From: Bacteriovoracaceae bacterium
GTDB lineage: Bacteria > Bdellovibrionota > Bacteriovoracia > Bacteriovoracales > Bacteriovoracaceae
Direction: 5' to 3'
NCBI GenBank assembly: GCA_025210745.1
Contig: JAOARC010000037.1
Location: 124,001 to 188,000 of the forward strand
Length of the DNA: 64,000 nucleotides
In this document: positions 24,555 through 34,658 of the stretch, piece by piece
How the letters are laid out: every line of letters begins with the position of its first letter
Numbering within the stretch: the stretch's first letter is position 1
Program-made: the position numbers and the translations under genes
Notes under the pieces: model-generated
Databases searched by the model: none
Seen by the model: the letters and a program-made list of their open reading frames with translations, nothing else
Told to the model about the DNA's origin: nothing

Positions 24555-25482
24555 AACAATTTTCTCTAATTAGTTTTTTTACTTCAGCAAGAGAATAGTA
24601 AACTAATTTTCTATTAACGATAAAAGCTATTTTTGAATTTTTATTTTTTTTATCTTTTGACATATAACTCAAAATTTCATCTAAAGAAATATTTTGATAA
24701 GAAGGAACTTTTATTTCTAATAATTTTGTGAGTTCATCAAACATTTTTAGCTTAGAAGGAGTAAATAAAGTTAAACATAACTTTATTCCCATTACGACAC
24801 TTATTCCATGAGAAAAACTCGTTATTTTTTCAATCGCATGACCAAAAGTATGTCCAAAGTTTAAAATGACTCTTTTTCCTTCTTCTTTAAAATCATCTTT
24901 GACTATTTTATTTTTATAATCTGCGCAAGCTTTTATCAATTTTTCGAAAGAGACTTTTTCGTAAATCAGAGCCTTTATTTTTTCGTCTAAAAAAGCATAT
25001 TTTAGAATTTCTCCCTTTCCTGAGTCTATTTGATACTCATCTAATGTTGATAAAAACTCCGTTGCAATATAAACCTTTTGAGGAAGATGGAAATTTCCAA
25101 TCAAATTTTTTCCTAATCTTGAATTTACACCAACCTTTCCTCCGATAGCCGCATCAACCATTGATAATAAAGTTGTAGGAACAACCTTCCATTTTATTCC
25201 TCTTAAAATAGTGCTAGCAACAAATCCAGCAAGATCACTTGTCGCTCCACCTCCAATGACCAATAGGGTATCAAATCTTGAGATATTATGATCTAAGAAA
25301 AAATCACAAATTTTTTCAAAGTTCTCTAAGTTTTTTGAAAATTCAGGACGATCAACGAAATAAACCCTTTTATCCGAAAAGTCCTCTTGTAAAAAATGTA
25401 AGTGCGCAACAGCTCTATCTACAATTATAAAATTATGATTAATAACGAGAGAATTTATTTGATCTTTTGAGTATATCTCCAT
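24538..25482 (-). CDS. aroB: 3-dehydroquinate synthase
   Basis: 314 residues. LVIGGGATSDLAGFVASTILRG binds NAD; PTTLLSMVDAAIGGKVGVN, KGEILKYAF and NFGHTFGHAIE provide the metal and catalytic residues. It is about 40 residues shorter than typical AroB, mostly at the N-terminus. It is the upstream gene of the aroB-aroA pair. No SD is visible and a TATATA lies six bases before the ATG, so it may also be leaderless. Confidence 0.92.
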   Translation of the reverse strand: MEIYSKDQINSLVINHNFIIVDRAVAHLHFLQEDFSDKRVYFVDRPEFSKNLENFEKICDFFLDHNISRFDTLLVIGGGATSDLAGFVASTILRGIKWKVVPTTLLSMVDAAIGGKVGVNSRLGKNLIGNFHLPQKVYIATEFLSTLDEYQIDSGKGEILKYAFLDEKIKALIYEKVSFEKLIKACADYKNKIVKDDFKEEGKRVILNFGHTFGHAIEKITSFSHGISVVMGIKLCLTLFTPSKLKMFDELTKLLEIKVPSYQNISLDEILSYMSKDKKNKNSKIAFIVNRKLVYYSLAEVKKLIRENCYDDIN

Positions 25483-25516
25483 AAAACATATATATAAAAA
25501 ATAAAGGCCTATGCAA

Positions 25517-26230
25517 ATGGAAAGCTTTAAAATTATTAAAGAAATCGATAGTTTAGATAAGAAAAATGATGAATTTAATGCGTTAATTGATCGTGAAAGT
25601 GCTCGTATAACAAAATTAGAACAAATGATTGAAAAAAGGTCTTCAGAGCTTAAAGAAGATCAGACAAAGCATCAAGAATCAAAAAAAGATCTTACAAAGT
25701 TAGAAAATGAATCTTCAAGTATCATATCAAAGCTAGAGTTAAAAAGCTCGCAACTTGCAAGTGTTTTTACACAAGAACAAATTGATAGCTTAAATAAAGA
25801 AATTGAGCATCTTACTAATGAGACAAATGAGCTAGACGAAAAAGTTTTTGAATATATGGAATTAATAGAGTCGCTTGAAGAAAAGATAAATGATTCTATA
25901 AACTTTTTAGCTGGATCTATCCAAACAAAGGAAGAAATAACTCAAGAAGTAAACGAGCATAATGAGCAAAAGAATGAGTTAATTAAAAAAAATAATGAAA
26001 GAATTAAATCTTTAATAAATGAGCTACCTTCAATATTTAGAGAAAAAGTATCTTCAACATTATCTAAAAAGCTAAAGGGAGCATTTTGTGCAACTATTGA
26101 TAAAGACTGTTGTAATTGGTGTAAAACAACTATAGCAAAAGTAAAACTAGATGAGATAAATCGTGGTGACAAACCATTTTCTTGTAGTGGTTGTCACCGT
26201 ATAATTTTACCATTAAATGCAGCTTACTAG
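25517..26230 (+). CDS. Coiled-coil C4-type zinc-ribbon protein
   Basis: A long coiled coil (about 5-165) ends in a four-Cys ribbon (CCNWCKTT...FSCSGCHRIILP), the plan of the DUF164/YacZ-like zinc-ribbon family seen in many bacteria. The ATG at 25517 has AAAGG nine bases upstream; another ATG six bases earlier would be too close. 237 residues. The family's role is not settled; coiled-coil length suggests a scaffold or nucleic-acid-related protein. It overlaps the convergent peptidase gene by four bases. Confidence 0.8.
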   Translation: MESFKIIKEIDSLDKKNDEFNALIDRESARITKLEQMIEKRSSELKEDQTKHQESKKDLTKLENESSSIISKLELKSSQLASVFTQEQIDSLNKEIEHLTNETNELDEKVFEYMELIESLEEKINDSINFLAGSIQTKEEITQEVNEHNEQKNELIKKNNERIKSLINELPSIFREKVSSTLSKKLKGAFCATIDKDCCNWCKTTIAKVKLDEINRGDKPFSCSGCHRIILPLNAAY

Positions 26231-27888
26231 TTTATATTAACTTCTAAAAAGCTTTCTTGTCCTAATGAGACTTCAAGTTCAGTTCCAGCATTAGGAACTA
26301 ATGTATGGTTACTATCTGTAGCAGTAATAATTAATCCTAACTGAGATCCGCTCTTTAGATATGCTTGTTTTGGCTCCAACTCAAAAGAAATATTATATCT
26401 TTTTCCTGGAACTAAATACTCTCCCTTTTTAAGAGATCTAGCATTTTGTGGATCTGCCCATCCCATAGTAATCATATTTGCACTAGATCCTTTATATTCA
26501 AAAAGAGCTACACTGATATTAGCAGCATCTTTATTTAAAACTGATAATGACAGCTGTAGCTTTGCTGAACCTGAAATAAGTTTTTTACCACTTAATTTAT
26601 CTGTTAAAAAGATTGCTCTAGCACCATCATGCTTACTTAAATTTTGTAAGAACATTCTTAAAGAACTACTTTTTCCTGCATCTAAAATCTTTACCGTCCC
26701 TTGATCTAAAGCCTGTTTCTGTAGAGTTTTGTTTCCTAAGTAAAACTTTTTCTTTTGAGTTTTCTCTGAAGGCCAGTTATTTTGTTTTACAATTTCTTTT
26801 GAAAAAACACCTGACTTCATTTCAACTTGAACTCTTTTTTCTTTTTCTATTCCATTATTATCATTATATAAAAAGCGATCGAACCACTTAGATACTTTTT
26901 GAGAGGTTGCATTTGAGTGAGGCATTGTATGTCCTCCATCATGTAAATACATCTTAAGAGGTACTTTTCCATCTAAAGCATTCCATAAATCAGAAGCATG
27001 CTTTTGTCTTACGTTCCAATCGCTTTGGCCATGAATAATAAATGTTGCCGCTTTAATTTTATCAGAATTTACAAGATAATTTCTTTTTTGCCAGAACTCA
27101 GAGTAATCTCCATGCTCTCTTCCTATTGTAGAAAATAACTTAGGAAGCTTTTGTTCACATGCCTTAGACTTTCTTACAATATAATAACCTAATACGTCTG
27201 CGTCTTCACCAATATAGCCACCTGGACCAACAACTAATCCATTTGCTCTATAGTAGTTATACCAGTTACTAATAGCTGCAACAGGAATAATGGCCTTTAA
27301 TCCTTCAATACCTGTTGAAGCAACACCAATTGGTAAAGTTCCATTATAAGAAACTCCAATCATTCCTACATTTCCATTTGACCAATTTGCTTCTATCGGC
27401 TGATTATTTTTATCATAAGCTGTTGCTCTACCATTAAGCCAATCAATTACATATCCAGCCGCAATAGATTCAACCTCATCACCAACTGTTGGGCATCCTG
27501 TTGATCTACCAGATCCAATACTATCAGCATATACTCTTGCGTACTGAAACTTTGTACTTTCAATTTTCGTTTGCATATTTACTAAAGGTAAAGCAGGAGA
27601 TTGCTCTAAATCTATTTTTTCTGACTCACTAGCTAATTTAGACTGAGGTAATTCTTTTACTTTAGTATTGTGAAACTTAACATCATTTCCACCTAGATTA
27701 TAAGGAGATACTCTATAAATCGTTGCTAGATCTTCAGTATCACTTGGCCTTACTACACGTACAAAAACTCTATCTTTTTTACCATCATTATCAGTATCGT
27801 AATGTGTTTCCACATAAACTTCTTCTTGGACTTGTGCACTTAAAGTCACAAATGAAAAACATAAAATACCTATAAATAATAACTTCAT
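26227..27888 (-). CDS. Secreted Xaa-Pro dipeptidyl-peptidase-like (CocE/NonD) hydrolase
   Basis: 553 residues with signal peptide (1-19). The alpha/beta hydrolase domain has YADSIGSGRSTGCP and the nucleophile block GMIGVSYNGTLP, with later HGQSDWNVRQKHASDL and HDGGHTMPHS supplying Asp and His. The C-terminal jelly-roll domain (about 380-553) is typical of S15 and cocaine-esterase relatives. It should release N-terminal dipeptides or hydrolyse esters outside the cytoplasm. An AAGGAGATA SD is present. Confidence 0.88.
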   Translation of the reverse strand: MKLLFIGILCFSFVTLSAQVQEEVYVETHYDTDNDGKKDRVFVRVVRPSDTEDLATIYRVSPYNLGGNDVKFHNTKVKELPQSKLASESEKIDLEQSPALPLVNMQTKIESTKFQYARVYADSIGSGRSTGCPTVGDEVESIAAGYVIDWLNGRATAYDKNNQPIEANWSNGNVGMIGVSYNGTLPIGVASTGIEGLKAIIPVAAISNWYNYYRANGLVVGPGGYIGEDADVLGYYIVRKSKACEQKLPKLFSTIGREHGDYSEFWQKRNYLVNSDKIKAATFIIHGQSDWNVRQKHASDLWNALDGKVPLKMYLHDGGHTMPHSNATSQKVSKWFDRFLYNDNNGIEKEKRVQVEMKSGVFSKEIVKQNNWPSEKTQKKKFYLGNKTLQKQALDQGTVKILDAGKSSSLRMFLQNLSKHDGARAIFLTDKLSGKKLISGSAKLQLSLSVLNKDAANISVALFEYKGSSANMITMGWADPQNARSLKKGEYLVPGKRYNISFELEPKQAYLKSGSQLGLIITATDSNHTLVPNAGTELEVSLGQESFLEVNIN

Positions 27889-28007
27889 ACTATCTCCTTA
27901 TATAGTCATATTTCACTACGAAGGAGATAAGTATTCAACAATTAATCTTTTAAATTTATAAAAAAGTAACGTTCTAAAAAGTACGTGCTCAAAATGATTA
28001 TAAAATA

Positions 28008-31000
28008 TTAAATTCTATTTGCGTTTTTCCTATTAACAAAGTCTAAATAGACCTTATAACACGCTGGTACAAAAACAAGCGTAATTAATGAAGAAAACAA
28101 TAATCCATAAGCAAAACTTGTAGCCATAGGTTTTAAAAATGGATCTCCCCCTGGCATATGTGCAACAGGTAATAGTCCTACTACCGTAGTAACTGTTGTT
28201 AATATAACAGGTCTAAACCTTGAAACAGTTGCCTTTATAATTGAATCAAAAGACATCTGCTCCTTTAAAGCTCTATTAATGAATGTAACTAGAACAATTG
28301 AATCGTTAACAACAACACCAACAAGACCTAAGATTCCCATCAATGCCATAAAGCCAATTGATAAGTCCATTATCCAAAAAGATAAAACAACACCAATCAA
28401 ACTAAACGGAATAGCAGTCATAATGATCACTGGTTGAGCCCCACTAGAAAACTGCACATATAACATCATAAAGATGATTAACATCGATACAATAAATGCT
28501 TTCAAAGCACTTGTTAAAGCCTGATTTGTATCTTTATTTTCACCATCTAATCTATAAGTTACACTTGGATATTTTTTTACAATTTCAGTAACAATCGGAG
28601 TTATTTTTTTATTCACTTTTCTAGAAGTAGATTTTGTTAAATCAACATCTCCAATCAACGCAAATGCAATCTGTCTATCTTTTCTTCTAATGATATAAGC
28701 CCCAGGAGCTTTATCAAATGTAGCAATTGCACTTAACTTAACTCTTAAACCTGCATTATTTGTAATTCTTAAATTCTTAAGAACATCTTCATTACTTCTA
28801 GAAACTTCATCTAATCTAACAATCACATCAATATCATCGTCAGATTTTTTAATTGTTGTTGCTGTTACTCCTTCATATGCATTTCTAATTTCAAGAGCAA
28901 TCGCTTCATTTGAAACACCAAGTCTTCTAGCTTCATTAGCATTTATTCGAACAACAATTTGCTCTTTACCATCTTCATAATCAAGCTCTAATGATGACAC
29001 CTCATCCATTTCTAAAATTTTCTTTTTAGCTTCTTTTGCAACTTTTTTTAAATCTTCTATTTCCTCACTTAAAAGAACGACTTTTATCGCCTCCCCTTTA
29101 GGTGGTCCACCTGTAAATTTATTAATTGAAAACTCAAACTCGCTAACTTTCTTTTTAAGCTCATCAGTTATTCCTGATAAAATCTCATCAGTACTTCTAT
29201 CCCTTAAATCACTCATCACAAGTTCAACAAAGACTGATCCATAATGAGATCCTCTTTTTGATCTACCTCCTAAAAAGAATTGAAAACCAGAAATTGATCT
29301 AACCCCGGTTAACTCTTCTTCTTTTACTTTTTGCTTAATAATATTTTCAATCTTAATTAACTCTTTTTCTGTTTTTTCCAGGCTAATTCCAACAGCACCT
29401 TTTATATTTATAGCCGTTACAACAACATCTTTTGATGGAAAAAGTTCAAACCTCATATTTACTGCCATATATGCAGAAACTACGAAAACAGCGATAAAAA
29501 AGAATATTGTTGTCCATGATCTTTTTAAAAGCTTTCTAAGAATAGATTCGTACCTTGCCATCCACTTTTTGTACCATGGATCTTTTGTAGGTTTTTTAAA
29601 CTTTGGAGCCCAATCAGCTAAATGTCCAGGGAGTATGATAAAACACTCTAACCAGGAAGCTGCAAGAGAAATGATAACAACCGCAGGTACTGGCCAAAGA
29701 AACTTCCCCATTCTTCCTTCCATAAAAAAAAGTGAACCAAAAGCAACCATGGTTGTTAAAACAGTTGCAGTTACAGGACCGATTGTTTGCATTGCCGCTT
29801 TTTTAGCTGCATCCTTAGGAGGAAGACCATCTTCTAAGTTTTGATAATATTGCTCAGATACAATAATAGAATCATCAACGAGCATTCCTAAAACTAAGAT
29901 CAGACCAAACATTGAAATTAAATTTATTGTGATTCCAAGTGAATCCATAAATGAAAAAGCAACTAAGAACGCAAAAGGCGCTCCAAGAGCTGTAATCACT
30001 GAAACCTTTAAGTTCATAAAAAGGTATAAACAAATTGTTACAAGGATAATCCCTTGAATACCATTTTGAGTTAAGATACCTAATCTTTTTGAAACATAAT
30101 AAGATAAGTCATCATAAATCTTGTATTCAATTTTATACTCTTCTTTGGCTTCTTTAAAAATCTTCTTAACAGCTTTAGCTGTTCTTAGTACATCAGCTTT
30201 TGACTTTGCTTTTATATCTAAGAAAAAAGCATCATTTCTTTGAGCTCTACTTTTAATAGTCCAATCTTTTAAACTATACTCGACAGTTGCCACATCTGAA
30301 ACACGGATTATATCACCAGCATCACTTGATCTTAAGATAATATTTTTAACATCATCCAGTGTTTTAAGTTCATTAACTGTTCTAATAAGTTTTTCTTCTT
30401 CAATATTTTTTGTGCTTCCAGCTGAAACATTTGTTTGTCTATCTTTTATAGCAGAAACTATTTCAATTAAAGAAATATCAAATTCCTCTAAAAGCTTGGG
30501 TGAAACTTTCACCTCATATCTTTCATCTCTGTATCCACTTAACTCAACACTAGAGATATTGTTATCAAACTCAAGTTTACGTTGTAGCCTTTTAACTATT
30601 GGCCTTAAGTCCATTTCAGACTTTCCCCAAACTCCAACATTCATAAGCCCACGGTTTTTATTTGAAATTTTTGTAATGACAGCATCTTCAACATCATCAG
30701 GTAACCCTGTTATCGAATCAATTGCATCTTTAATATCTGGTAAAATGTCATTAACATTTTCATCTGGATCAATTCTAACAGAAGTAATCAGTCCATTTTC
30801 CCCACTAATTGTGTTTAACTCATCTATTCCATCAACACTTTTTAAAGCCTTTTCAACATCTAAAGCAACGAGCTTAGATACATCTTCTGCTGCAGCTCCA
30901 GGATAAGCATGTCTAATAACAACATAGTTAAAATCAACATTTGGAAAAGTTTCTTTATTAAGCATGTAAACAGAAAAACCTCCTGTTACAATAATTAATA

Positions 31001-31058
31001 TTGTCAGTAGATTTACAATCCCAGTATTATCGACAAAATAATCTATAAACTTTTTCAT
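28008..31058 (-). CDS. RND efflux transporter permease
   Basis: 1016 residues with the AcrB/MdtBC plan: TM1 near 12-30, two periplasmic porter regions, and the conserved TM4 segment GLILVLGMLVDDSIIVSEQ, where the DD pair conducts protons. The first half of the C-terminal repeat starts near 510 and ends with GVVVNDSIVLVTFIN. It would expel hydrophobic compounds or other substrates using the proton gradient. Its start overlaps the stop of the tolC-like gene (TAATG type). No adaptor (HlyD/AcrA) gene is adjacent. Confidence 0.94.
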   Translation of the reverse strand: MKKFIDYFVDNTGIVNLLTILIIVTGGFSVYMLNKETFPNVDFNYVVIRHAYPGAAAEDVSKLVALDVEKALKSVDGIDELNTISGENGLITSVRIDPDENVNDILPDIKDAIDSITGLPDDVEDAVITKISNKNRGLMNVGVWGKSEMDLRPIVKRLQRKLEFDNNISSVELSGYRDERYEVKVSPKLLEEFDISLIEIVSAIKDRQTNVSAGSTKNIEEEKLIRTVNELKTLDDVKNIILRSSDAGDIIRVSDVATVEYSLKDWTIKSRAQRNDAFFLDIKAKSKADVLRTAKAVKKIFKEAKEEYKIEYKIYDDLSYYVSKRLGILTQNGIQGIILVTICLYLFMNLKVSVITALGAPFAFLVAFSFMDSLGITINLISMFGLILVLGMLVDDSIIVSEQYYQNLEDGLPPKDAAKKAAMQTIGPVTATVLTTMVAFGSLFFMEGRMGKFLWPVPAVVIISLAASWLECFIILPGHLADWAPKFKKPTKDPWYKKWMARYESILRKLLKRSWTTIFFFIAVFVVSAYMAVNMRFELFPSKDVVVTAINIKGAVGISLEKTEKELIKIENIIKQKVKEEELTGVRSISGFQFFLGGRSKRGSHYGSVFVELVMSDLRDRSTDEILSGITDELKKKVSEFEFSINKFTGGPPKGEAIKVVLLSEEIEDLKKVAKEAKKKILEMDEVSSLELDYEDGKEQIVVRINANEARRLGVSNEAIALEIRNAYEGVTATTIKKSDDDIDVIVRLDEVSRSNEDVLKNLRITNNAGLRVKLSAIATFDKAPGAYIIRRKDRQIAFALIGDVDLTKSTSRKVNKKITPIVTEIVKKYPSVTYRLDGENKDTNQALTSALKAFIVSMLIIFMMLYVQFSSGAQPVIIMTAIPFSLIGVVLSFWIMDLSIGFMALMGILGLVGVVVNDSIVLVTFINRALKEQMSFDSIIKATVSRFRPVILTTVTTVVGLLPVAHMPGGDPFLKPMATSFAYGLLFSSLITLVFVPACYKVYLDFVNRKNANRI

Positions 31059-32452
31059 TAGATATCCTTAACACTCATAACAAAGCTTCTAATTTGGCCT
31101 AGCGTATACATCTTATTTGCTATTAATTGATTCAGATTATTCTTTGAACTTGCCATCTGAGTTTCACAATTAATTAGTTCTTCTTCTCTTCTAATAAGTT
31201 CATCAAAATTACTTCTTCCTCTTAGATAGAGTTTATTTGTTTCAGATAATGCTTTTATTAAGATCTTCTTTTGATTTTCCAAATTATCAATTGCAAAAGT
31301 TAAAAATTTAATTTGGTTATCAAAAGCTTTTATATTTTTCATAACTTGAAGTTTTTGAGTTTCAATGGATTTTTTTAAGTATTGTTTTTCAAATTTATAA
31401 TACTTAGAGCTTGCAGAGTTTTTTGTTATCCCTAAAGGTATAGATAAATTGATGGATGCCGTTTTATCATGATATCCATCAAAACTATCATCAATACTCT
31501 TTGTTCTATCTTCATTTATAGCATTTATAACATAGCCTAAGTTAAGGCTTAGCTTATACCCTGTATCATTATTATTCTTTTCAATATTTTTTAAATTTAA
31601 TGCAAGCTGATTTTCTAAAAGCTTTATGGCCTTATTACTTTGTCTTGGATTTAATTGTTTAACAAACGCATCCTTTTGAAAATCTGACATGGTTAATGTT
31701 TTTCCAACAAGATTTTCAGCAGACACTTTTTCTAATTCAAAACTAGCCTTTGCTGTTTCAACACTATTGGTTCTTGATTCCAATAAACTCTTTGCTAATA
31801 ATAAATCAAGCTTTCTACTCGCTCCGTTTGAAACTCTCTTTTTTATAGTTCTATATCTTTTTCTAGCTTTTACAAGAGCTCTTCTTGTTAGCAATACATT
31901 TTTATAGGCCATATTTGCCTTACTATATGAAACAAAAAGATTTAAAAGATTCTCATCCGAATTGATATCATTTTGAATTTTTTGAATTTTATTATTTATC
32001 TGCGCTAAATCAGAGCTTAAGCTTAAACTATTATCAATAAAATCATATGAATAACCAAATACGTTCACTGTTTCATATTGTTTATCAGCAAGACCTGGTC
32101 TTAAACCTGCACTCCAACGACTAATATCATATTCATTTTGTCTATGTTCAAAACTAAAGGTTCCAAAATGAGTTGTAGGTTTTACAAGACCTAAAGATGT
32201 CGTATGTAAAACTGTTTCAGTTGGCTGAAATGCATTTAAATTTTGCCTTCCAGTTCTTGAAAAGTTTCTTTTTAAATCTAACCTTAGCTCATTTAGATTA
32301 TCTTCAAATAAAAACTTATTTTCATTACTCTTTTCTTTAATGACTTGAAGTTCATATGTTGATGATTTTAAGTAATCAGATCGTAAGGTTTCAAAGCTAG
32401 CAAAAACAAGATTTGTAGTTATTACAGGGATTAAAAGAAATATATTTTTCAT
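31058..32452 (-). CDS. TolC-family outer-membrane efflux protein
   Basis: 464 residues with signal peptide (1-18, ending LVFA). Two helical repeats typical of TolC are visible (KARKRYRTIKKRVSNGASRKLDLLLAKSLLESR at about 190 and ETNKLYLRGRSNFDELIRREEELINCE at about 405). It forms the outer-membrane duct for the RND pump encoded one base downstream. AAGGTG serves as the SD. Confidence 0.88.
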   Translation of the reverse strand: MKNIFLLIPVITTNLVFASFETLRSDYLKSSTYELQVIKEKSNENKFLFEDNLNELRLDLKRNFSRTGRQNLNAFQPTETVLHTTSLGLVKPTTHFGTFSFEHRQNEYDISRWSAGLRPGLADKQYETVNVFGYSYDFIDNSLSLSSDLAQINNKIQKIQNDINSDENLLNLFVSYSKANMAYKNVLLTRRALVKARKRYRTIKKRVSNGASRKLDLLLAKSLLESRTNSVETAKASFELEKVSAENLVGKTLTMSDFQKDAFVKQLNPRQSNKAIKLLENQLALNLKNIEKNNNDTGYKLSLNLGYVINAINEDRTKSIDDSFDGYHDKTASINLSIPLGITKNSASSKYYKFEKQYLKKSIETQKLQVMKNIKAFDNQIKFLTFAIDNLENQKKILIKALSETNKLYLRGRSNFDELIRREEELINCETQMASSKNNLNQLIANKMYTLGQIRSFVMSVKDI

Positions 32453-32495
32453 AGTACACCTTATAGAAAACTAAGGGGATTATAGTCAATTTTTA

Positions 32496-32524
32496 TTGTC
32501 TTGCCACGGAATAAATACTATACA
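32496..32524 (+). promoter_or_regulatory. Promoter of rnpB
   Basis: TTGTCT, 17-base spacer, TATACA (32519-32524); the predicted +1 at 32531 is exactly six bases further and coincides with the first base of the P1 stem. Confidence 0.65.
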
Positions 32525-32530
32525 AATACT

Positions 32531-32821
32531 GCCAAGAAGAAGAGATCATCGCGGGTCAATAGATCCGAGGAAAGTCCGGGCACTTTCGGGCAGCGTAGCG
32601 GGTAACGCCCGTCCACTGTGAAGTGAGGACAAGTGCAACAGAAAGCAAGTACAGTTCGGCTGTAGTGAAACCAGGTAAACTCTACGCGGTGCAAGTCCAA
32701 ATAGGTGGGTGTTTTAGTATGGCCCATATGAGCCCACGGGTAGGATGCTTGAGTTATTAGGTAACTAATAACCTAGATGAATGATGATTTAATACAGAAC
32801 CCGGCTTATCTTCTTCTTGGC
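32531..32821 (+). ncRNA. rnpB: RNase P RNA, bacterial type A
   Basis: The conserved core GAGGAAAGTCCGGGC is at 32569-32583, ACAGAA at 32637, and the closing ACAGAACCCGGCTTAT at 32793. The ends pair as helix P1 (GCCAAGAAGAAGA with TCTTCTTCTTGGC-like 3' arm). It is the catalytic subunit that cuts the 5' leader from tRNA precursors. Length 291. The 3' end abuts the stop codon of the convergent mutY. Confidence 0.95.
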
Positions 32822-33862
32822 TTATATTTTACTTAAGACTTTAAGTGATGCTGTGCTCAAGTTACTCTTTGCATCATTCGGATTTACAAGCTCAAATGAA
32901 TTTACCTTCTCACCTGTAATTTTTTGAAATTCTTTTTCATCACATATTAAATAATAATTAGTAATTTTATATTTCGTTATTGAAGTCATAATTGAATCCA
33001 AAAAGTATAAGTTCTCAATATGACCTTTTAGTTTAGGATATTGTTTTAAGTTATTATCTTCTGATTGCAAAATAAATGTGGGTAATTCATATTGGTTAGA
33101 TAACCACTGGTCACTATTTTTTTTGTATGAATAAACCTTACCATTTTTTTGAATAACAAAACGTATAAGTTCTAAATTAAAAAACTTTTTTTGTTTTAAG
33201 ATAAGCTTTGGATAGGTAGTACCTTTTTTAAGTTTAAAACTTTTACAGTTTTTCTTCAAAGGACAGTGTAAGCAATCAGCCTTTCTAGCTTGACAGTAAA
33301 CTCTGCCCACATCCATCAAAGATTCATTGAAGTCTCTTGCACTAAAATTCTCTAACTCTGATAAGATTAAATTATCTTTATACATATTATGTATTTTCTT
33401 TATAAGCTTTGGACCTTTAAATTCCTCAATACAATAAAGCCTTGCAATAATTCTCTCTAAATTTGCATCCAGACAAATCCCCTTTTTGTCTGCACCAATA
33501 GATAAAATAGCATTTGCAGTATAATCACCAATACCAGGAGCTTTTATAAGAAGCTCATAATCTAAAGGGATCTGCCCTTTAAAGTTTTCATAAAAATACT
33601 CACAAGCAGATTTTAGGTTTCTTGCTCTTCTATAATAGCCCAACCCTTTCCACTGAATAAGAACATCTTCACTAGAAGCTTTTGCTAAAGCCTTAACATC
33701 AGGAAATACCTTTAGAAATCTTTCAAAATGATTTAACACAGTTGAAACAGTCGTTTGCTGTAACATTATCTCTGAAACAAGAGTTCGATATAAAGTTCTA
33801 TTCTTTCTCCATGGAAGATCAGAGAAGTTTTCTTTAGACCACTGTATTAGTTTTTGATTCAT
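32822..33862 (-). CDS. mutY: A/G-specific adenine glycosylase
   Basis: 346 residues. LPWRKNRTLYRTLVSEIMLQQT holds the catalytic Glu, the helix-hairpin-helix is KAPGIGDYTANAI, and LDANLERI carries the catalytic Asp. The 4Fe-4S cluster follows C-x6-C-x2-C-x5-C (CQARKADCLHCPLKKNC). The C-terminal domain is NUDIX-like for 8-oxoG recognition. It removes A opposite 8-oxoguanine. It overlaps the gene before it by four bases (ATGA). Confidence 0.95.
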   Translation of the reverse strand: MNQKLIQWSKENFSDLPWRKNRTLYRTLVSEIMLQQTTVSTVLNHFERFLKVFPDVKALAKASSEDVLIQWKGLGYYRRARNLKSACEYFYENFKGQIPLDYELLIKAPGIGDYTANAILSIGADKKGICLDANLERIIARLYCIEEFKGPKLIKKIHNMYKDNLILSELENFSARDFNESLMDVGRVYCQARKADCLHCPLKKNCKSFKLKKGTTYPKLILKQKKFFNLELIRFVIQKNGKVYSYKKNSDQWLSNQYELPTFILQSEDNNLKQYPKLKGHIENLYFLDSIMTSITKYKITNYYLICDEKEFQKITGEKVNSFELVNPNDAKSNLSTASLKVLSKI

Positions 33863-34656
33863 TTACATAATTTACTAAGTGATTGCGAATTTGCAACAAA
33901 ATTATTTAATGTATAGTCTTTTTCAAGCCCATAGATTTTAGCTCGACTATTAGCCAGATAAGCTAATAGACGCCCATAAGCATATGACTTATCTAATACT
34001 AGAATAAGTTTTTTAGCAGAAGACTTCTTTATCATAGATATAAGTTTCTTATCTTGAATTTTATATTTTCCAGACCTACAAGCTTGCTTAGATACACTTA
34101 ACTCTTTTTTTATAGAAGAAATACCGTATAACTTAAAACCTTTTGAGTATGAACACCCCTCTTGGATCATATCAACAGCAATTGATCTACTACATTCATC
34201 ATTTATGGATGCTCTATCTTTTACGCTCATTGCAGGAGATAAATCTATCCACATTTCAAACATATGCTTATTCACAACTTTTTTACTTTTCTTATTTGTT
34301 TTTTTCTTATTGCAATAGATATCAAACATATTATCACTAGAGCAATTTATAAGCTGATTTGAAAAAGTTCCATCCCCTTCAATTGACTTAACTCGATGAT
34401 AGCTTTCACTAGCTTCATTTTCTCTTTTTATATTAACGGCCTTATCCTTATCTTTTGGGTCATACAAACCAACTTGAGGATCAAAGCAATACTCCCCCAT
34501 TTTTTGGCACTGAGGTTTAAACTTATTCATAACCCACATTACTTTATCAAACCTAATAGATGCACCCTTATCATGAGTAATAAAATAAACCTCTGTACTT
34601 CTTGGTGAAGCATAAACAATACTAACTAAAAATATAAAGCTTAATAAGGCCTTCAT
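33859..34656 (-). CDS. Secreted cysteine-rich protein of unknown function
   Basis: 265 residues with signal peptide (1-16). The mature protein is basic and has about nine Cys, likely disulfide-bonded (QCQKMGEYCF, NCSSDNMFDIYC, DECSRS, EGCSY, ACRSG, SLCK). No family recognised. It sits between the regulator and mutY, with two bases before it and a four-base overlap after it, so all three are one operon. Confidence 0.65.
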   Translation of the reverse strand: MKALLSFIFLVSIVYASPRSTEVYFITHDKGASIRFDKVMWVMNKFKPQCQKMGEYCFDPQVGLYDPKDKDKAVNIKRENEASESYHRVKSIEGDGTFSNQLINCSSDNMFDIYCNKKKTNKKSKKVVNKHMFEMWIDLSPAMSVKDRASINDECSRSIAVDMIQEGCSYSKGFKLYGISSIKKELSVSKQACRSGKYKIQDKKLISMIKKSSAKKLILVLDKSYAYGRLLAYLANSRAKIYGLEKDYTLNNFVANSQSLSKLCK

Positions 34657-34658
34657 AA

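Noticed and set aside
30412..30906. 164-codon ORF opposite the RND gene
   Set aside because: Low-complexity Ser/Ile-rich shadow frame; the minus-strand transporter motifs are certain.
32518..32727. 69-codon ORF opposite rnpB
   Set aside because: It is the complement of conserved RNase P RNA sequence and has no SD.
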